Below, piece after piece: positions 12,529 through 23,532 of a DNA stretch of 64,000 bases. The number at the start of each line of letters is the position of its first letter. Positions within the stretch are counted from its first letter, which is position 1. The notes beneath the pieces are model-generated. The model ran no database searches, was not told the origin of the DNA, and was given only the letters and a program-made list of their open reading frames with translations. A program made the position numbers and the translations under genes. This stretch comes from Lamellibrachia columna (Eukaryota; Annelida; Polychaeta; Sabellida; Siboglinidae): assembly GCA_963662155.1 (NCBI GenBank), contig OY759275.1, positions 4,166,706 to 4,230,705 of the forward strand, read 5' to 3'.

Positions 12529-12835
12529 ATGACAGACGAGTCGATAACAGAGGACTTCACCGCTGCCGCCGCCGCTGCCACCGCCGTCATAGAAGAAGAG
12601 GACAGTACTGACGCACAGAGCGAGCAAAACAGCACTCCTTTGCATCTGGTCGGTACCGTGTGTCCTCGAGAGGAGATAGTGTTTCTGTGTCAGGTCGTCG
12701 TCTTGTACACGGTCATCCTGATAAGCATTTACAACCTGACAACAGGACACGAGAATTCTATAATCTATGGATGGTCCTGTTGAGTAGTGCGTTGGGTTAC
12801 CTGTTGCCCAATCCCACTTTGAGACGTCATGACGA
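12529..12835 (+). pseudogene. Membrane protein 3, frameshifted (copy A)
   Basis: N-terminal acidic region with an alanine run (TAAAAAATAVIEEEDST), then a conserved membrane segment (CQVVVLYTVILISIYNLTTG). Relative to copy B the frame shifts near 12755, leaving a short tail and a stop at 12783. The missing second segment (LLSSALGYLLPNP) is still encoded in the next frame. Copy C carries the same shift. Confidence 0.65.
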
Positions 12836-13318
12836 ATTATTTCTACCTGACTCAGCCTAGGAACGCTTCCATAAAGATGTATCCCGACAATACGTTGGCT
12901 CATTACATCACGGACTTGACTCAAAGTATCGATCTGACTGGCGAGTGGGAGTTTGGGTTGGCAGAGATACAGTACCCACATACTTGGCACAACATCGGAG
13001 TGGACGACAGCTGGTTCTTCCACAATGAGCATGAACATATGGGTCAAATACCGAGATCAATCTACGTCTATACGGACGTCGTGGAGTATCGTATAGTCGG
13101 TGAAAGTCTCGCACCTTTGTTGCGAGCCCTCCCGGTTAGCGGAAGTTATATCGCCACCGTATCTTATCGGTTCACTAACATACACTACGTGCCTGTGTTG
13201 TACTCGCACTTCCAATAGAAATATATGGATATAAGAGAAGACACTGGACGGCGCGTACCATTCGAGATAGAGTGACGTTGACGCTTCCTTTTCGACGGCG
13301 TAGGACCGGACTGTTCTG
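12829..13318 (+). pseudogene. Penton-like minor capsid protein, deleted (copy A)
   Basis: Matches the 265-residue minor capsid protein of copy B at both ends (NASIKMYPDNTLAHYITDL, GEWEFGLAEIQYPHTWHNI; then VYTDVVEYRIVGESLAPLLR). About 100 residues in the middle are missing near 13052, and further stops follow 13218. The family forms a single jelly roll at capsid vertices. Confidence 0.8.
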
Positions 13319-13321
13319 AAG

Positions 13322-13705
13322 ATGAATTACAACGACTATTACGCGCGTCAGGCGGGTGGTGCGCTGCCCTACTTCGCCGGTGCCCCATACCAGCGGGGTC
13401 ATGGACTAGCTTGTGTGTTCGGAGGTCTGCTGCGCAACGCCATGCCACTGTTCAAGAGAGGTGTCTTGGCTTCGGGAAAAGGAGTGTTGAAGACCGGCGA
13501 GCGCATTGCCGACGCCGTCTTGTCCGGACAGAGCATAAAATGAGCGGCCAAACGTCGCGTTACGGATGCCGGTAAGACTATGCTGCGTGGTAATCTGATA
13601 CCTGGCGTTCGACCTCGCAAACGTATAAAACACAAGTCTGCGAAGAAAGGAAGCACTTCACCGACGAGAAAGCGCAAGAGAGAGACGTTCAAGAAACGTG
13701 AGTAG
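13322..13705 (+). pseudogene. Small core / pVI-pX-like protein, one stop (copy A)
   Basis: MNYNDYYARQAGGALPYFAG followed by QRGHGLA..FGGLLR matches the copy B protein at 32,320. TGA at 13541 replaces the ATG of the copy B reading IKMAAK. The basic tail (RKRIKHKSAKKGS) continues to TAG at 13703-13705. Copy A stops here: the major capsid gene that follows in copy B is missing. Confidence 0.75.
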
Positions 13706-14095
13706 TATACGGAAGGTTCTGAACAAGCATGTGCACGACAATGTGCACGATTTACTTCCGTTTCCGGTTTGTTGCGCATGCGCACATCCTTCTGGGTGGT
13801 TTGAGCGCCCCTTGGCGGCTGTGGAGCGCCCCTGGCGAATGGAGATAACCATAACTCTAACCCCAATCTGTTGACGGCTGTGTAACCCTAACCTTACGTC
13901 ATCAACGGTGAAACCTGACCCTGACGGAGTGACCTCTACCCGAGCCCAATTGGTGAGCTAACCCTAACCATAACCCATCTCCCTGACGATTGATCTAACG
14001 CTAAGCCATTCTATCCAGCTGTAAGCATGGTTCACTCAAGGGCCTCAGGTGAAGGAGTGGTCAATAGGGTCAGAGGTCATTGGATATAAGGGAGC
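13706..14095. other. Non-coding, with AACCCTAA-like motifs
   Basis: No gene seen. Scattered CTAACCCTAACC-type words and GCGCCCCTGGCGA resemble words at 42,590-43,000, so the two stretches may share a repeat family. The words are too sparse and irregular for a telomere tract. Confidence 0.35.
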
Positions 14096-14107
14096 ACCGG
14101 CGGTGGC

Positions 14108-14151
<44 letters not shown>
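14096..14151. repeat. (GGC)n trinucleotide repeat
   Basis: GGCGGT then GGC units, about 50 bp, in a non-coding GC-rich patch. Confidence 0.9.
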
Positions 14152-14395
14152 GAGAGGACTTTTATTCATTAACAGAGATCCGGCGCAGCATCCATTGACA
14201 GGGATCAAAGGCCTTGTTAGCATAATTCATTAACAGGGTCATTAATAGTATATAATTTTAAAATATGATGTCATTGTAAAATATTGGTAATACAAATGTA
14301 ATTTTTAAATATTGGAATATAATTAATATAATATGAAAGAAATGTCATTGTTCAATCGACAGCGTTAAATTGCAGCAGCATACGTCGCGACAATA

Positions 14396-14600
14396 CACAC
14401 ATACATATATACATACATTACAGCATACAGATATACTGTATAAATGCGTACAGTCATATATACATACATACATACATACATACATACATACATACATACA
14501 TACATACATACATACATACATACATACACAAATACATATATACATACATAAATACATACACACACATACATGCATGCATGCAAGCATACATATACACACA
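14396..14600. repeat. (CATA)n microsatellite
   Basis: Long CATA tetranucleotide run, purest at 14456-14527, with CA- and TGCA-rich edges. Confidence 0.95.
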
Positions 14601-15179
14601 CATTCTCACATACACACACATTGGGAAAGGATGCATAGTTCCTACGCAAGCTATACGTAACTTCCAAAGACCGGTCTATCGCATTCCGCACGTGCCCAGG
14701 CACGCTGCAGTGAGATAACGAATTGGCGCGATCAGCACTGGAGGACCTTCATTAAGCCCCCAGCCAGCGCAACGGCATAACCACTCTGAATCGATCAACT
14801 ACTCTACGTACAGTTTGTAGCATCTGCACTAACAAGCCTTTATTACCCACCTACCAGCCCACAGCGTCGACATAGACAACTCTCTCAACTATCATTGACG
14901 CTAAATGTAAAAGGTAAGTGAATAATTTATTATTTACGTTACTAAAACGTTTAGTGTATAATGTTGTTATTATTACTATTTATTTTTATTGTGGCCCTAT
15001 TTGGTTATTACATTGGTTATTACATATTTATTATATAAAACATAGAACCTCTACTTTATATTATATTGTTATTACATAAACTCCTCAGCATAAATTTATT
15101 TAATTTATGACTTTATAGACGCCCGATATAGTTGTGCCCCAAGTAACCTTTCCCTTCTGCTCACACGGTATCATACGCC

Positions 15180-15205
15180 ACAACCCCGCACACGCACGCA
15201 TGCAT

Positions 15206-15240
<35 letters not shown>

Positions 15241-15243
15241 CAT
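15180..15243. repeat. (GCAC)n microsatellite
   Basis: Repeated CACG/GCAC tetranucleotides directly left of the 62-bp minisatellite. The stretch 14,600-15,180 shows no gene. Confidence 0.85.
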
Positions 15244-15269
15244 ACCTAGCTAAAATACAAAATAGTCAC

Positions 15270-16370
15270 AGTGTCTCCAGTATAGTTTTCTGTACTTTAT
15301 GACTCTGTCTCCACCCGGCCTTGCTGTTTCGCATCGTCTCAGCATACATTAATTTATTATATGACACTGTCTCCACACGGCCTTGCTGTTTCGCATCGTC
15401 TCAGCATACATTAATTTATTATATGACACTGTCTCCACCCGGCCTTGCTGTTTCGCATCGTCTCAGCATACATTAATTTATTATATGACACTGTCTCCGC
15501 CCTGCCTTGCTGTTTCGCATCGTCTCAGCATACATTAATTTATTAAATGACACTGTCTCCGCCCTGCCTTGCTGTTTCGCATCGTCTCAGCATACATTAA
15601 TTTATTATATGACACTGTCTCCACCCGGCCTTGCTGTTTCGCATCGTCTCAGCATACATTAATTTATTATATGACACTGTCTCCGCCCTGCCTTGCTGTT
15701 TCTCGCTGTCTCAGCACACATTTATGTACTTTATGACTCTGTCGCCAGCCTGCCTTGCTCTTTCGCACTGTCTCAGCACACATTTCTATAATTTATGACA
15801 CTGTTTCCAAACTGCTTTCTCCTATTCCCCCATCACAGCATACATTTATTTATTTTCTGACAGTGTATCCAACCTGCCTTGCTGTATCTTACCGTCTCAG
15901 CACACATTTCTATACTAAATGACACTGCCTCCAGCTTACCTTGCTGTTGCTCACTATCTCAGCACACATTTCTATACTTCATGACATTGTCTCCAGGCTG
16001 CCTTCCGGTTTTCCCGTCCCTATCTCAGCATACATTTATTTATTTTCTGATACTGGCTGCACCCTTCCTTGCTGCTTCTCTCAATGTCAGCATACATATA
16101 TGTACTTTAAAACACAGTCGCCAGCTTACCTTGCTGTTTCTCACAGACTCAGCATACATTCTATAGTGTATAACACTGTCTCCAACTTACCTTGCTGTTT
16201 CTCACTGACTCATCATACATTTCTGTAGTTTATAACACTGTCTCCACCCTACCTTGCTGTTTCTCACTGACTCAGCATACATTTCTATAGTTTATGGCAC
16301 TGTCTCCAGCTTACCTTGCTGTTTATCACTGACTCAGCATAAATTTCTATAGTTTATGACACAGAGAAGG
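15270..16370. repeat. 62-bp minisatellite, about 18 units
   Basis: The word ATGACACTGTCTCC recurs at 15361, 15423, 15485, 15547, 15609 and 15671, and in diverged form at 15733, 15795, 15857, 15919 and 15981. That is a strict 62-bp period. Each unit also holds CCTTGCTGTTTC and CTCAGCATACATT. Left units are almost identical and right units diverge. A smaller array of the same unit is at about 38,935-39,200. Confidence 0.9.
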
Positions 16371-17632
16371 TCAAAGACAGCATAACGAGTCAATAAGCAG
16401 GTAAAGTTGATACCTTTGATGAATAAACATGTCTTTTTCTTGTTTGTTCCTTTTGATAGATACGTAGTGGCTTAGAGCAACTGCTTCATGCCTTTGCTGT
16501 GGGAGAACATGAGGAGGGGGAGGAGAGTACGAAGGCAGCGCCACGCAAACGATTAGCGGACAACGATCTGCAGCGGGTGCTCGCTGCAAAACGCTTTCGA
16601 ATATTGGTGACGTCACCAGTCAACTAGTATTTAGAATTAGTATAATATACATTAGTATGGACCGAACTGCATTAGTAGTTTTAGTTGTATTAGTATTTTG
16701 AATGAACTTTATTACACTTATGAACGATTTTGCATTAGCATTGTAGTAGCATCTTTAATATAGTACTACCTTTATTATGATGAATTGACTCTATCAGTAT
16801 GTACCCGTTATGAAAGAAACGGCGTATAGTCAACACCTCATCATCATCATCATCATCATCACGTGACATCTGGAGAGATGTAAAGTCTCCCAAGTCAACA
16901 TGATTGTATCGGCCTCTAGCGCAACGGTAAACGTTCGTAACCCGAGGTCACTGGCGCGATATAACAGTCCATCAACCTCATTACAGTCCTTAACCGCACC
17001 ATCATTACACAGGCCTCTGGCGCAAAGGTAAACGTTCGTAAACCCGATTTCCCTATCGCGACAAAACAGTCCATAAACCTCACCATCGTATATATATATA
17101 AGTTGTTCCTTACATAACGATGTAGTTGTCAATATATGTTATGTATATTTGCTACAACCTATATAATGGTTGATATTTAATCAATTAGTGCAAACGAATG
17201 ATATATATTTAATACATGTTGTATACAACGTATGAAATGGTTATATTTAATAAAATAGTAAAAACGAATGACATGTGTTGGTGTTGTATTCTCGCTAGTG
17301 ACATCCCTCTACATATATACATGTTCCATAGAGTAGTAGTGAGTCGAGTCTACAATTTACCTTCCGATTACCACACCTCACCACCCCCACCATAGAGTAA
17401 TGGGAATAGTATAGCCATCTGACCACTCCCACGCACGCACGGCCTTCACCTTGTGTATATAGACCTGAACATATATGACACCACCCCACACTATATATCG
17501 TGCACATACCTCCATATAGACAGAAACCTGTAGAAGCCAGCATGACTGACACATACGTCCATAGAGACAGAGACCTAGGGTATGTGGCAACCAGCGTATC
17601 TGACACATACCTCCATAGAGACTTAACGAGAT
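16371..17632. other. Non-coding stretch with short repeats
   Basis: No gene supported. It holds an (ATC)n run at 16838-16860, two copies of a tRNA-like word (GCGCAACGGTAAACGTTCGT near 16918 and a variant near 17018), and two units of a repeat with GACACATACSTCCATAGAGAC at about 17545-17625, just before the CR1 3' end. Confidence 0.4.
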
Positions 17633-18288
17633 TTGCCATCCAAGCCAAAGGCCCAGATGGCAAGTGGACAAGGAAGCCATTGGCTTATCGAGAGTCCAAC
17701 AATGTTCATCTACTTATAACCCGCCCTCCTAAGATATGTGTCAACCTTGTTTTTAAACATATTCACGCTACTAGCAGTTACACAATCTGTAGACAATTTG
17801 TTCCATTCATTTATTGTCCTTTGTGAGAACGATTGCTTCCTGATGTCCAATCTACATTGATCCTTTACTAATTTTACCTCATGTCCTCTAGTTCTGCTAT
17901 CCTTCTTGAGTGAGAAAAACATATTTCTATCAATATTTTCATACCCATTCAATATCTTAAAAACTTCAATCTGATCTCCTCTTAACCTCCTTGTCTCTAG
18001 AGTTGTTAAACCACATTCTTTCAGGCGTTCTTCATAACTAAGGCCTCTAAGTTCTGGAATCATTTTAGTTGCTCTCCTTTTTATGCGTTCAAGCGTATCT
18101 ATATCCTTTTTACGATATGGTCTCCATGCTTGTATACAGTATTCTAAATGAGGTCTAACTATTGCTTTATAAAGAGGTATAATTAACTTTTTTCCCTTGT
18201 ATGTTATGTTTCTTCTAATCAATCCAATAATTTGATTACCCTTTGAAGCTGCAATACCACACTGCTCTGAAACTTTCATATCAGCGCT
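17633..18288 (-). mobile_element. CR1-type retrotransposon, 3' part (split by Polinton B)
   Basis: Minus-strand reading from 18288 to 17710 gives the C-terminal part of a non-LTR reverse transcriptase (PLYKAIVRPHLEYCIQAW, thumb region KDIDTLERIKRRATKMIPEL), then a 3' untranslated region to about 17633. The frame is the direct continuation of the one that stops at 34,978, with AGCGCT present at both breaks. The two parts are one element interrupted by copy B. Confidence 0.93.
18283..18288. repeat. Target-site duplication, left (AGCGCT)
   Basis: AGCGCT immediately precedes the Polinton terminus AGTAGTAGG and is identical to 34978-34983. Six bases is the usual Polinton duplication length. Confidence 0.95.
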
Positions 18289-18750
18289 AGTAGTAGGTAG
18301 GTGGTTTACGATGAGCAAGAGAGGAGGTTACTAAAAATAGACATTGGGAAAAACCCACATATCGCTGACGTAGCGTTTAATTTTAATTTTAATTTTAATT
18401 TTAATTTTAATTTTAATTTTAATTTTTATTTCAATTTTAATTTTAATTTTAATTTTAATCGCTGACGTGGCGATTAAAATGAATGAGAGAGCTAATCAAT
18501 CAGGGTTCAATACGTTATCGGTGAATGGTGTAAAGAGCTGCGATTCGTCGGTTATAGTTTCATAAAAGTTATGCGTAAGAGTTTCATAAAAATCGTGGAT
18601 GATTAATGAGGTGAGGAGTCTAAATGGCTCGTGTGTCCATCTGTTTGCCGCCGAAACGCGGGCATCTTAAAAACGGAACAAACGCAGTCGGTCGTGTGCA
18701 CACACACAATCATCTTTTAATTACATCGCAATACAGATACTATCAGATAG
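18289..18750 (+). repeat. Left terminal inverted repeat of Polinton B
   Basis: Matches the reverse complement of about 34538-34977 with scattered differences. Contains an (AATTTT)n array at 18377-18459 bracketed by CGCTGACGTAGCG and CGCTGACGTGGCG. These are near-palindromic words that can form small hairpins. Confidence 0.93.
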
Positions 18751-18913
18751 GTATTCAGATAAAACACAATAAAGACGGTTACATGCGCAACTATGTGTCT
18801 AAATATATTATATAAATGTTGCATTATTTATTGTTCTTTATCATTGTCTAAATAAATGATATATACCGTGTTTTTTTTTAAATTTTATTGTCCATCACTG
18901 CAGGTCAGTCCCG

Positions 18914-19165
18914 TTAACGGAGGCGAAGACGAGGTAGTACTTTTCCACGTCGCGTGGCAAGATTCATCGGTCGTCGCGGGTGTTTTGGTTGTACAAGTCG
19001 TACTTCTCGCATCACAGCTTCGAAAGCACAGCGTCTCCGTTTCTCTTCCCTAGCCCTCTCAATACATCTTATATTTTCTTCAATTTCCGGCATCCAATTT
19101 TCTTCTTCCATCGAAACCTCAGAATACTCGCACCACGGAAGTATATTTTCTTGTAATTCTGCCAT
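18914..19165 (-). CDS. Hypothetical charged protein in Polinton B left arm
   Basis: An 83-residue minus-strand frame: MAELQENILPWCEYSEVSME, an acidic first half, then a basic second half (REEKRRRCAFEAVMREVRL) ending in arginine-rich residues. Upstream on the same strand TTTTCCTTCTTCAG looks like a splice acceptor, so an earlier exon is possible. It resembles nothing I recognise and opposes the direction of all other genes in the element. Low confidence. Confidence 0.35.
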   Translation of the reverse strand: MAELQENILPWCEYSEVSMEEENWMPEIEENIRCIERAREEKRRRCAFEAVMREVRLVQPKHPRRPMNLATRRGKVLPRLRLR

Positions 19166-19934
19166 CACGTTCAACCATGAATGTCGGTGACGTCTGAAGA
19201 AGGAAAATATGGTTAAGTATAAAACGAACAACGTGTTGTGCATAGTAAAATAATCAACCTATAAAAACTACGAGAATATATATTAAACATACCTAGTAGG
19301 AGGACGCAATCATTATTCTTTACACACGGAATGCTTATGAGACAACAACCAATGTGTCGCTTAGCAAGAAACCCAAGCGCGCGACAGCGACTAAGCTAAT
19401 ATATCAACTAATCAACATTTAGAAAAAGTACCCAATCTACACGTTTATTCGAAAAGAAAAATAATACAGTCTCTCTGGAGACCATATTGAATAAATCAAA
19501 TCAAATTAAGTAATGTCTGACTTAACTAATTGATTAGTCTCTCACTAACCCAACTACGCGGTTACAAAGTATATCAAAAGCGACTCTAGTATTACGTATT
19601 TGCATTAACAAGTATACACCATTTCGTTGTCGTGAAACGCAACGATAAGCTGAACCAAATGATGAAAAGTAAAACTCACGTTTTCCCAAAGTACACAATT
19701 AATGTGTTTGCAAGTTCCGTGAAAGCTTGCAACATGTCCACAATCATCATACTTTGAGACATCGCAGCGCAGAATAGTCGTCGGATGTAACAGGCAAATG
19801 TCAAATGCAGATACAAAGGTAACATGGAGAGCAGGAATGACTAACCCTCCAACCAGGCTGGGTATTTAAGCAATCAGGGGACAACTTTGGCGGTCGACAA
19901 TGAACATATGGATAAGTTGTTATTTCTCAGACAT

Positions 19935-20275
19935 GTCAACGAAGGAAGTAAAACCCAGCAGCGCGTTATAAACTTGAATCCATGAAAGCGTACTTGGAAT
20001 TTTTTTCTGACACACACGTGTTCTACAAGGCGTGGGAATCATACCCCAAGCAAACTGGTCACTTATCAACTCTGACAACGGAACAGCCAAGAAATTAAGA
20101 CCAAACAGCGGGTTATAAACAAGACGCCATGAAGGCGTACATGGAATTCTTTCGTGGCAGAGACATTGCACCAGTTGCGTGTTCATTTATAAGAGATGTA
20201 AAAAAAACCATTAAAATTCCAACGAGAAACAAACAAGTCCATACCAACTACGAAGCACCTGTTACGAGCCCGTAA
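19935..20275 (+). repeat. Duplicated module with small reading frames
   Basis: A segment around 19960-20040 recurs in diverged form at 20107-20170. On the plus strand both give YKLESMKAYLEFF / YKQDAMKAYMEFF in the same frame, separated by a single TAA at 20096. The minus strand is open through both. No known family. It may be a decayed repeated gene of the left arm. Between 19,165 and 19,935 nothing else is seen. Confidence 0.4.
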
Positions 20276-20583
20276 CACCCGTTGAGATGAAACGAGCGTG
20301 ACGGATGCATACGTCAGTAGCCGACAGAAAGTCCATAACGGTAATCATATGATATATATGGTTGTTTTTGCTTATTTGGCGGTTTCGTAAGAGTTGGTTA
20401 GCATTTTTATTAGCTGCCACTCATTGCAGTAGTCGAATGTCATTGGTGCTTACATCACCCAACTCTTATCTGAGTGGATTATCCGTAGGGCTGCCGCGGT
20501 TGTGGGTACGGGTACATATACCCCGGGAGCGTCCAAAACACTCAATCCACCCGCGTTCCAGCAAAATCAGCAAGTTCTCAAGC

Positions 20584-21063
20584 ATGGCACAACAGATGTT
20601 GGACATGGCCCGTCGGCAACAAAGAAATGAAGTGGAACTGAATCAACTCCCACAGGTGGGTTTCGGAGAATACGTTTTACGACCGGTTACTATTGGTGCA
20701 TATAGTTGGAGGAGAAATGTAACATATGCATCTTGTCATTATTGTAAGAAAGCCGTGAAGGAAGTGTCTGGGGGTTACGAATGTATGGAGCACGGATGGC
20801 AAAGTTCACCCAACTTTCGCTTTTCCATCCGTCTGTTGTTGAGTGATGGCACAAATGACCAGTGGACGACGGCGTTTAATGAAGTAATGCAACAACTTGT
20901 ATCTTTCGACGCTAACATGTTTGAACGTCTCAAAACCGATGATGAGAAGTATCAAGCCTTGTCCATGATGTGTGGTTTGAGCGTAGAGGTAAAGATAAGG
21001 AAATCCAGAAGTCGGTCCTTTGTGAACTATGTGTTGACAGATGTCAAAGAGTTGGAGGCGTAA
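20584..21063 (+). CDS. RPA1-like single-stranded DNA-binding protein (OB fold with zinc ribbon)
   Basis: 159 residues from MAQQMLDMARRQQ. The centre has a zinc-ribbon-like C-x2-C-x11-C-x2-H (SCHYCKKAVKEVSGGYECME, then HGW), followed by NFRFSIRLLLSDGTNDQWTT and a helix (FNEVMQQL), then VEVKIRKSRS...YVLTDVKELEA. That order, with its conserved phenylalanine and tryptophan, is the pattern of the C-terminal DNA-binding domain of RPA1, where the zinc site is usually four cysteines. Role inferred: coating displaced single strands during protein-primed replication. The frame is open upstream to 20362, but the peptide there looks non-coding. ATG 20584 is chosen because the conserved part follows. Confidence 0.65.
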   Translation: MAQQMLDMARRQQRNEVELNQLPQVGFGEYVLRPVTIGAYSWRRNVTYASCHYCKKAVKEVSGGYECMEHGWQSSPNFRFSIRLLLSDGTNDQWTTAFNEVMQQLVSFDANMFERLKTDDEKYQALSMMCGLSVEVKIRKSRSRSFVNYVLTDVKELEA

Positions 21064-21148
21064 CGGTGGTTATCTTTGCAAGTGACGACAACTATGACTT
21101 CATAGATTTGACGGAGACAGCCCCTATGATGACAACAGTGCATGACAT

Positions 21149-21577
21149 TTGACGAAAGACGACACAGTGTACTTTACTGAGACAGCTCCTATTTTATCTC
21201 CCGAATCGAGCATAATATCATCGACATCTAGCGATCCCATCGTCACCGAGACAGCACGTAATATCAGTGCAGACGTAATATATTCATCAAACTGTGACAT
21301 GAAAGAAATCGCGGACAGAGCCGTTGACATTATCGAAAATCACGAACTCATGACTGCAGTAGACACGAACATTATGCATCATGTAATACATGCAATCGAA
21401 CGTGTTATGCAATGGCCTATCGATGAATCAGATTATGAAGCACCACCTAACAGTATGGTCGTTGACATGTTGAGACGGGTCGCCAGTATGATGAATGCCA
21501 GATGGTCCACACAATACTGGCGTGACACTACGACACATACTATACACACCATGTTGCGTCATGAACACGGTGGATAG
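21149..21577 (+). CDS. Hypothetical Polinton B protein
   Basis: 142 residues. N-terminal part acidic and serine-rich with VYFTETAPILSPESS. C-terminal part helical with histidines (IMHHVIHAIERVMQWPIDES). An out-of-register frame just upstream (near 21,090-21,150) encodes FIDLTETAPMMTT, so the TETAP motif occurs twice; a frameshift or splice may join them. FIDLTE looks like a SUMO-interaction motif. No family recognised. Confidence 0.35.
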   Translation: MTKDDTVYFTETAPILSPESSIISSTSSDPIVTETARNISADVIYSSNCDMKEIADRAVDIIENHELMTAVDTNIMHHVIHAIERVMQWPIDESDYEAPPNSMVVDMLRRVASMMNARWSTQYWRDTTTHTIHTMLRHEHGG

Positions 21578-21597
21578 TGACTTGAACATGTCTTTAA

Positions 21598-22059
21598 TTG
21601 CATTTGTTTTTTCTACAGATCGAATGTGTGTATAGCAAAACCCCAACCGCCATAGACGCCATTAAAGAGGCCTACGGAGAGATGGAGTCGCCGGCACCAC
21701 CTCCAACGCTTATTCCACGTGTGTTACTCTTGAAACAATTACACGTGGAATCACCACGCTCTCCTCATCAATCCGAACAGCGTGGTGATTCTACCGCCAT
21801 GAAGGTATGCTGGTGGAACCAGTCGCCACCGTCAGCGCCACCAACAACAACAATGAAATCGTTCACAGCCGAACGAGATTGGCAAGAAATGGAACAGGCC
21901 ATAGACTGTGAACTTGCACATTTTGTTAACATTGAAAGTCGGCGATCGGGGAACCAACCGAAAAACATTCTGGCTGATGTGGTGAACCATTGGAGGCTGA
22001 AACAGGACATTATTAATTGGAGATTTGACATAATAACGGCAGCGGAACAGCTAAAATAA
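21598..22059 (+). CDS. Hypothetical Polinton B protein, possibly a downstream exon
   Basis: The frame has a proline/serine-rich middle (SPRSPHQSE, PPSAPPTTT) and a helical C-terminus (RDWQEMEQAIDCELAHFVNI). A pyrimidine tract and CAG (TTTTTTCTACAG, ending 21618) lie inside its first codons, so the true start may be a splice acceptor that joins it to the preceding frame. I could not find a matching donor in phase. Function unknown. Confidence 0.35.
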   Translation: MHLFFLQIECVYSKTPTAIDAIKEAYGEMESPAPPPTLIPRVLLLKQLHVESPRSPHQSEQRGDSTAMKVCWWNQSPPSAPPTTTMKSFTAERDWQEMEQAIDCELAHFVNIESRRSGNQPKNILADVVNHWRLKQDIINWRFDIITAAEQLK

Positions 22060-22619
22060 AATAGTCTTTATATTTCTGTGTAATAGAAACAAGTTAGGTA
22101 GACGTTAATATATGTATATGTATTCTTAGAAGTAATGTAACGCTTTAATATAACATGCTATGTATTTATTATAATTGCAATGTTGTAATAGAAGTTCATC
22201 ATGTAGGAGTAGTAGAAGAAAAGTATTATTCAATTTATGCTATGTTATTCAATTGTAGAAATAATATAATGAAAATGACATTATAAAATTAGTAGAAGTG
22301 TATTATTATAATATGATGTACACATAGTGAATATATCCGAGTATAAGTATTGGTTTGTGTGGGTCCATTATGTAGCCATTATTAGTGAACATATTCAATG
22401 TACCTATTAGTGTAGCTATAGAAATACAACAGTTCATATATATCATTTGTTAGTTATAGTGTTGTTATATATATATTAAATATAGTTTATACTGTACATA
22501 TCCATATATATTTAATGTATTTGTTAAATTAGTTATCAATTATGTCATATTATAATAAATTTGTCCCCAAAAAAAAACAAAAAAAAAAAAAAAACACGTC
22601 ATCTACTGGTCATTTGTTA
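22060..22619. other. AT-rich spacer in Polinton B
   Basis: No gene seen. Very AT-rich, with an A-run at 22568-22592. Confidence 0.6.
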
Positions 22620-23258
22620 GTTATATTGTTATACATATACACACGCACACACACTCACGCACACAAGTACATACACACATGCGCACACACGCACACACAC
22701 GCGCACACACGCACACACACACACGCACACGCACACGCACACACACGCACACACACGCACGCACACACACGCACGTACACACACACGCACACACACTCAC
22801 GCACACACGTACATACACACACACGTACATACACATACACACACATACACACACCCACACACACACACACACGCACACACACACGCACACACACGTACAT
22901 ACACTCACACGTACGTACACACACATTCACGCACATACACACACCCACACACTCACACATACACACACGCACATACACACACACACGCACACGCACGCAC
23001 GAACACACACACACACTCACGCAAACATACACACACCCACGCACTCCCACACACACACGCACGTACACACGCACACACACGTACATACACTCACACGTAC
23101 GTACACAGACATTCACCCACATACACACACCCACACACTCACACATACACACACTAACGCACATACACACACGCACATATACACACGCACACGCACGCAC
23201 GCACGAACACACACACACACACACGTACATACACGCACACACACACAATAGCGCACAT

Positions 23259-23316
<58 letters not shown>

Positions 23317-23494
23317 GCACACACACACGAGCCCGCATGCACACACATACACACGTGCGCACACGCACACACGCACGCACACACACATACACACACCCAC
23401 GCACACACATACACACACACGTACATACACACGCGCATACACGTACATACACTCACGTACGTACACACGCATACACGCACGCACACACACACAC

Positions 23495-23532
<38 letters not shown>

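Noticed and set aside
12079..13047. 322-codon minus-strand frame opposite the integrase and penton genes, with a similar one at 62689-63789
   Set aside because: Both are antisense to recognisable plus-strand genes and have no motif of their own.
13840..14000. Telomere-like AACCCTAA words
   Set aside because: Sparse and irregular, within a non-terminal region; similar words occur in dispersed repeats at 42,800-43,000.
14370..14660. Thr-Tyr-Ile-His and Met-Tyr-Val-Cys frames
   Set aside because: CATA repeat artefacts.
15270..16370. Regular repeat array as a CRISPR
   Set aside because: Units are contiguous 62-bp minisatellite repeats without unique spacers, in eukaryotic DNA.
16910..17075. 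tRNA-like A-box and B-box words (GCGCAACGG, GTTCGTAACCC)
   Set aside because: The two words are only about 10 bp apart and no cloverleaf can form; at most a remnant of a tRNA-derived SINE.
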